A stretch of 7,940 bases of DNA from Actinobacteria bacterium UBA3120 (GTDB taxonomy: Bacteria; Actinomycetota; Actinomycetes; S36-B12), in assembly GCA_002365735.1 (NCBI GenBank), contig DEZY01000129.1, positions 1,433-9,372 on the forward strand, given 5' to 3'. This document shows, piece after piece, positions 6,438-7,940 of the stretch (position 1 is the stretch's first letter; each line of letters opens with the position of its first letter). The position numbers were made by a program, and so were the translations under genes. The notes below the pieces were generated by a model. The model had not been told where the DNA came from, did no database searches, and worked only from the letters and a program-made list of their open reading frames with translations.

Positions 6438-6693
6438 GGGATGTTCTTCCTCAGCAGGCCTCGAATTTCGGTGAGTTTATCGGGCGCAACGAGAGCAAGA
6501 TAATGAAACGCAACAGTCAGGATGAAGGTAGTAGTCGCATCGATAACAGCGTTGATGTCAAAAACCTGCCCGTTCACGGCGATGGCACCCGCATCGATGC
6601 ATCCACCGGAGAGAAGTCCGCGTCCACCACGAAACCGACGGCCACATCAATTACATTCCCTTGCGAAACAAATTCCTTAAATCTATTGAGCGT
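6434..6693 (-). pseudogene. mscL: Decayed mscL, large-conductance mechanosensitive channel
   Basis: The minus strand from 6693 reads T-L-N-RFKEFVSQGNVIDVAVGFVV, the MscL N-terminal amphipathic helix and start of TM1. A second frame then encodes NGQVFDINAVIDATTTFILT (start of TM2), continuing VAFHYLALVAPDKLTEIRGLLRK, the TM2 end and C-terminal helix. The expected start codon is ACG instead of ATG. The frame changes around 6600-6625, and about 45 residues covering the end of TM1 and most of the periplasmic loop are missing relative to the usual 130-150. MscL is a pentameric inner-membrane valve that releases solutes on osmotic downshock; this copy cannot form one. Its TGA (6434-6436) overlaps the ATG of the decayed Lrp-type gene. 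Identification rests on matching both ends in the right order and spacing. Confidence 0.75.
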
Positions 6694-6754
6694 GAACTGA
6701 GTTTAGTGTGCAGCCAAACATTCGTTACAGCGCAAGCGTGGGAGAAGGTTCGGG

Positions 6755-7168
6755 CTAGTCGGGCTCGACATCGTCTGCTTGCTGTTTTGCTCTTTTCATA
6801 ACAGTCGCACCACTAACAAGTGCTTTCCTCCAAGGAAGAACACCATCAATTTCTACCTCGATGCTGAAGCTCAGGAAAGTTCTGATCAGAACAATGATTC
6901 CTAAAACAATCACATTGTCCAAATCGGGTTCCACCGCGACAGTTCGAATGAGGTCTCCCGCCACCAGGATTTCCAAGCCCAAGAGAAGCGAACCACCGAA
7001 CGTTTGACGCATGGCCTTATATGCAGTGTCGCCTTTCTTAGTGCGAACGAGGGTTCGCAGTGAGAAGTAGGTTGCCCAGATTAAACCGATTGCAATGACA
7101 AGTGCCGCCACAATTTCGAACCCTTGAGCAACGGCGAGCATGACTTCGGTGTACGTAGCTTCAGGCAT
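6755..7168 (-). CDS. DUF1622 family membrane protein
   Basis: A 137-residue integral membrane protein of unknown function. Three hydrophobic helices are visible at about 13-37, 58-78 and 85-103. The family signature lies across the second and third: LGLEILVAGDLIRTVAVEP (63-81), then NVIVLGIIVLIRTFLSFSIE (85-104), with a charged cytoplasmic tail containing PWRK (112-115). Length is normal for DUF1622. There is no Shine-Dalgarno sequence before the ATG at 7168. TATACC lies 6 bases upstream on the same strand, so a leaderless message is possible, though no convincing -35 box is seen. The gene is divergent from the barrel-protein gene. The decayed mscL lies 61 bases downstream on the same strand, so it may once have been co-transcribed; both being membrane proteins is suggestive only. 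Confidence 0.88.
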   Translation of the reverse strand: MPEATYTEVMLAVAQGFEIVAALVIAIGLIWATYFSLRTLVRTKKGDTAYKAMRQTFGGSLLLGLEILVAGDLIRTVAVEPDLDNVIVLGIIVLIRTFLSFSIEVEIDGVLPWRKALVSGATVMKRAKQQADDVEPD

Positions 7169-7196
7169 GGGAAAGGTATATCAGATCTTGGGATTG

Positions 7197-7212
7197 ACCG
7201 TGGTTCCACGGT
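7197..7212. promoter_or_regulatory. 16-bp dyad in the divergent intergenic region
   Basis: ACCGTGG (7197-7203) and CCACGGT (7206-7212) are perfect inverted repeats separated by TT. The dyad lies between the divergent DUF1622 and barrel-protein genes and overlaps a plus-strand TTGACC (7194-7199) that could be a -35 box; no good -10 follows it. The position suits an operator controlling one or both genes. It could also be a short RNA hairpin. Confidence 0.4.
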
Positions 7213-7228
7213 GTCGCGGTAACGGGCT

Positions 7229-7257
7229 GGGAAGTTAGAATTGCGTAATAAAAAAAA
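7229..7257 (+). promoter_or_regulatory. Ribosome site, TTG start and A8 slippage tract of the barrel-protein gene
   Basis: GGGAAG (7229-7234) lies 6 bases before TTG at 7241, an ideal spacing. From that TTG the reading is M-R-N-K-K, entering eight consecutive A residues (7250-7257), and continues out of frame with the barrel protein. If the tract had seven A, the same TTG would read MRNKKIIAVLTAVVVALF and on into the protein, giving a classical signal peptide. Alternatives are an ATA start at 7248 (poor spacing), or the GTG at 7278, which lacks a ribosome site and cuts off the basic end of the signal peptide. An in-frame TAG at 7236-7238 excludes longer versions. Confidence 0.5.
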
Positions 7258-7277
7258 TAATCGCAGTCTTAACAGCC

Positions 7278-7775
7278 GTGGTAGTCGCCCTATTCGCGTC
7301 CATTTCGTTGGCCACTGGAGCAAGTGCGGAAACAAAAATCAAGAACTACAAGCTGAAGGTGTATTCGGTCAGTGAAGCTCCGATCTTGATTGGAGCCGAT
7401 GCCGAGGGAACAACCGTCGGTGACATTAGGCACCGGACTGGTGTTAATTACCGGACACTTGCGCAGGCACGCACTGGAAAAAAATCGCTGGGTCGGTGGA
7501 ACACAATCGCAGCCGTCGTTGACGAGGATCTAGAGAAGCAAACTGATTTGCGTTCGCTGACAGGCCACACCAATTTTCATGACGGCTCGTCAATCACTTA
7601 CCTGGGCAGCAGTGTTGTTGAGCTTGGGAAAGTTCCCGTACTCGGTCAAGGTCACACCTACGTTGTTGTTGGTGGTACCGGTAAATACTTTGGGGCCGAA
7701 GGCACGATGACAACCAGACTGGTTGACGTTGACAAACTAATTTTCCGGACAATATACAAACTGATTAAGGAGTAG
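7278..7775 (+). CDS. Secreted allene-oxide-cyclase/dirigent-like barrel protein (start uncertain)
   Basis: The clear reading frame gives 165 residues from GTG 7278. The frame is open from 7239, and the codons before the GTG encode KKIIAVLTAV, the missing front of a signal peptide that ends GASA just before ETKIKNY. The true start is therefore probably TTG 7241, with one base of the A8 tract skipped, or a rare ATA at 7248. The mature part is about 148 residues and rich in predicted beta strands. GQGHTYVVVGGTGKYFGAEG (123-142) is the hallmark of the AOC/dirigent eight-stranded barrel superfamily. In plants such barrels cyclise epoxy fatty acids or direct radical coupling; bacterial members are mostly uncharacterised, and no activity can be claimed. 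The 3' end overlaps the convergent thioredoxin gene by 11 bases and lies in a terminator-like hairpin. Confidence 0.72.
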   Translation: MVVALFASISLATGASAETKIKNYKLKVYSVSEAPILIGADAEGTTVGDIRHRTGVNYRTLAQARTGKKSLGRWNTIAAVVDEDLEKQTDLRSLTGHTNFHDGSSITYLGSSVVELGKVPVLGQGHTYVVVGGTGKYFGAEGTMTTRLVDVDKLIFRTIYKLIKE

Positions 7776-7940
7776 CGCCTTCGGCCGCTACTTCAGTAAT
7801 AAGTGCGGTCAAGACTTCTTCGGTGATCGGCCCGATTATGCGGACTGCTACCTGGCCACTCCTATCCACTATCAGCGTGCTCGGTAATCCACTCGGTGGA
7901 ATACCCGGCACCAGGGCGAGTAGGCGACCTTCCGGGTCTG
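7765..7940 (-). CDS. TlpA/ResA-type thiol-disulfide oxidoreductase, C-terminal part
   Basis: This minus-strand frame is open from the right edge to TAA (7765-7767) and gives 57 residues. PPSGLPSTLIVDRSGQVAVR (14-33), followed by IIGPITEEVLTALI, is the end of a TlpA-like thioredoxin fold. The proline in GLPSTLIVD is the cis-proline that faces the CxxC active site; the CxxC itself lies outside the window. Such proteins are usually membrane- or lipid-anchored and reduce extracytoplasmic disulfides, often for cytochrome c maturation. The gene is cut by the window edge, so start and anchor cannot be judged. Its last codons overlap the end of the barrel-protein gene. Confidence 0.82.
   Translation of the reverse strand, partial: DPEGRLLALVPGIPPSGLPSTLIVDRSGQVAVRIIGPITEEVLTALITEVAAEGATP
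7771..7792 (+). terminator. Hairpin at the end of the barrel-protein gene
   Basis: AGTAGCG (7771-7777) and CGCTACT (7786-7792) pair perfectly around CCTTCGGC, in which C(TTCG)G would form a very stable tetraloop after one C-C mismatch. It spans the TAG stop and lies inside the 3' coding part of the opposing TlpA gene. The downstream sequence TCAGTAAT is a poor U-tract, so it may be a weak terminator or simply protect RNA ends. Confidence 0.5.

Noticed and set aside
6503..6700. Plus-strand ORF of 65 codons after the LPMO
   Set aside because: It is antisense to the decayed mscL, whose minus-strand reading matches a known family.

Overview
The window looks like a chromosomal stretch from a Gram-positive, moderate-GC actinobacterium, most likely Micrococcales/Microbacteriaceae-like. 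This rests on the families present: an SRPBCC protein of a type common in actinobacteria, a GNAT protein with the Rv0428c/cg3035 architecture, a YdbS/YdbT-type PH-domain pair, DUF1622, and a remnant of the actinobacterial stand-alone Lrp ligand-binding protein. The genus cannot be fixed from the sequence alone.

Layout, left to right. Positions 1-646 hold no recognisable gene, but contain a cluster of DnaA-box-like 9-mers and several perfect hairpins. An SRPBCC-fold protein (647-1150, +) faces a GNAT acetyltransferase (1289-2233, -) that appears to be transcribed without a leader. The gap 2234-2545 holds that promoter and a 56-codon ORF resembling a damaged XRE-type regulator. A two-gene operon (2546-4351, +) encodes a small and a large membrane-anchored bacterial PH-domain protein. 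The best-defined gene follows (4515-6038, +): a secreted AA10 lytic polysaccharide monooxygenase with two FnIII modules and two CBM5/12-like chitin-binding modules, closed by a strong terminator.

The apparent gap 6039-6754 is a small gene graveyard on the minus strand. It holds a decayed mscL (lost start codon, internal deletion with frame change) whose stop overlaps the start of a decayed Lrp/AsnC ligand-binding-domain gene (in-frame stop plus 2-base frameshift). Next come a DUF1622 membrane protein (6755-7168, -) and, divergently, a secreted protein with an allene-oxide-cyclase/dirigent-like barrel. The signal peptide of that secreted protein is read in frame only if one base of an A8 tract is skipped. 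The right edge holds the C-terminus of a TlpA/ResA-type thioredoxin (minus strand) that overlaps the barrel gene's end.

Functionally, the LPMO points to chitin use in an aquatic or soil setting, and several products act at or outside the membrane. No defence system, mobile element, CRISPR array, tRNA or rRNA was seen. I see no convincing new multi-gene system. The points most worth a second look are the A8 start region, the mscL/lrp double pseudogene, and the details of the LPMO.
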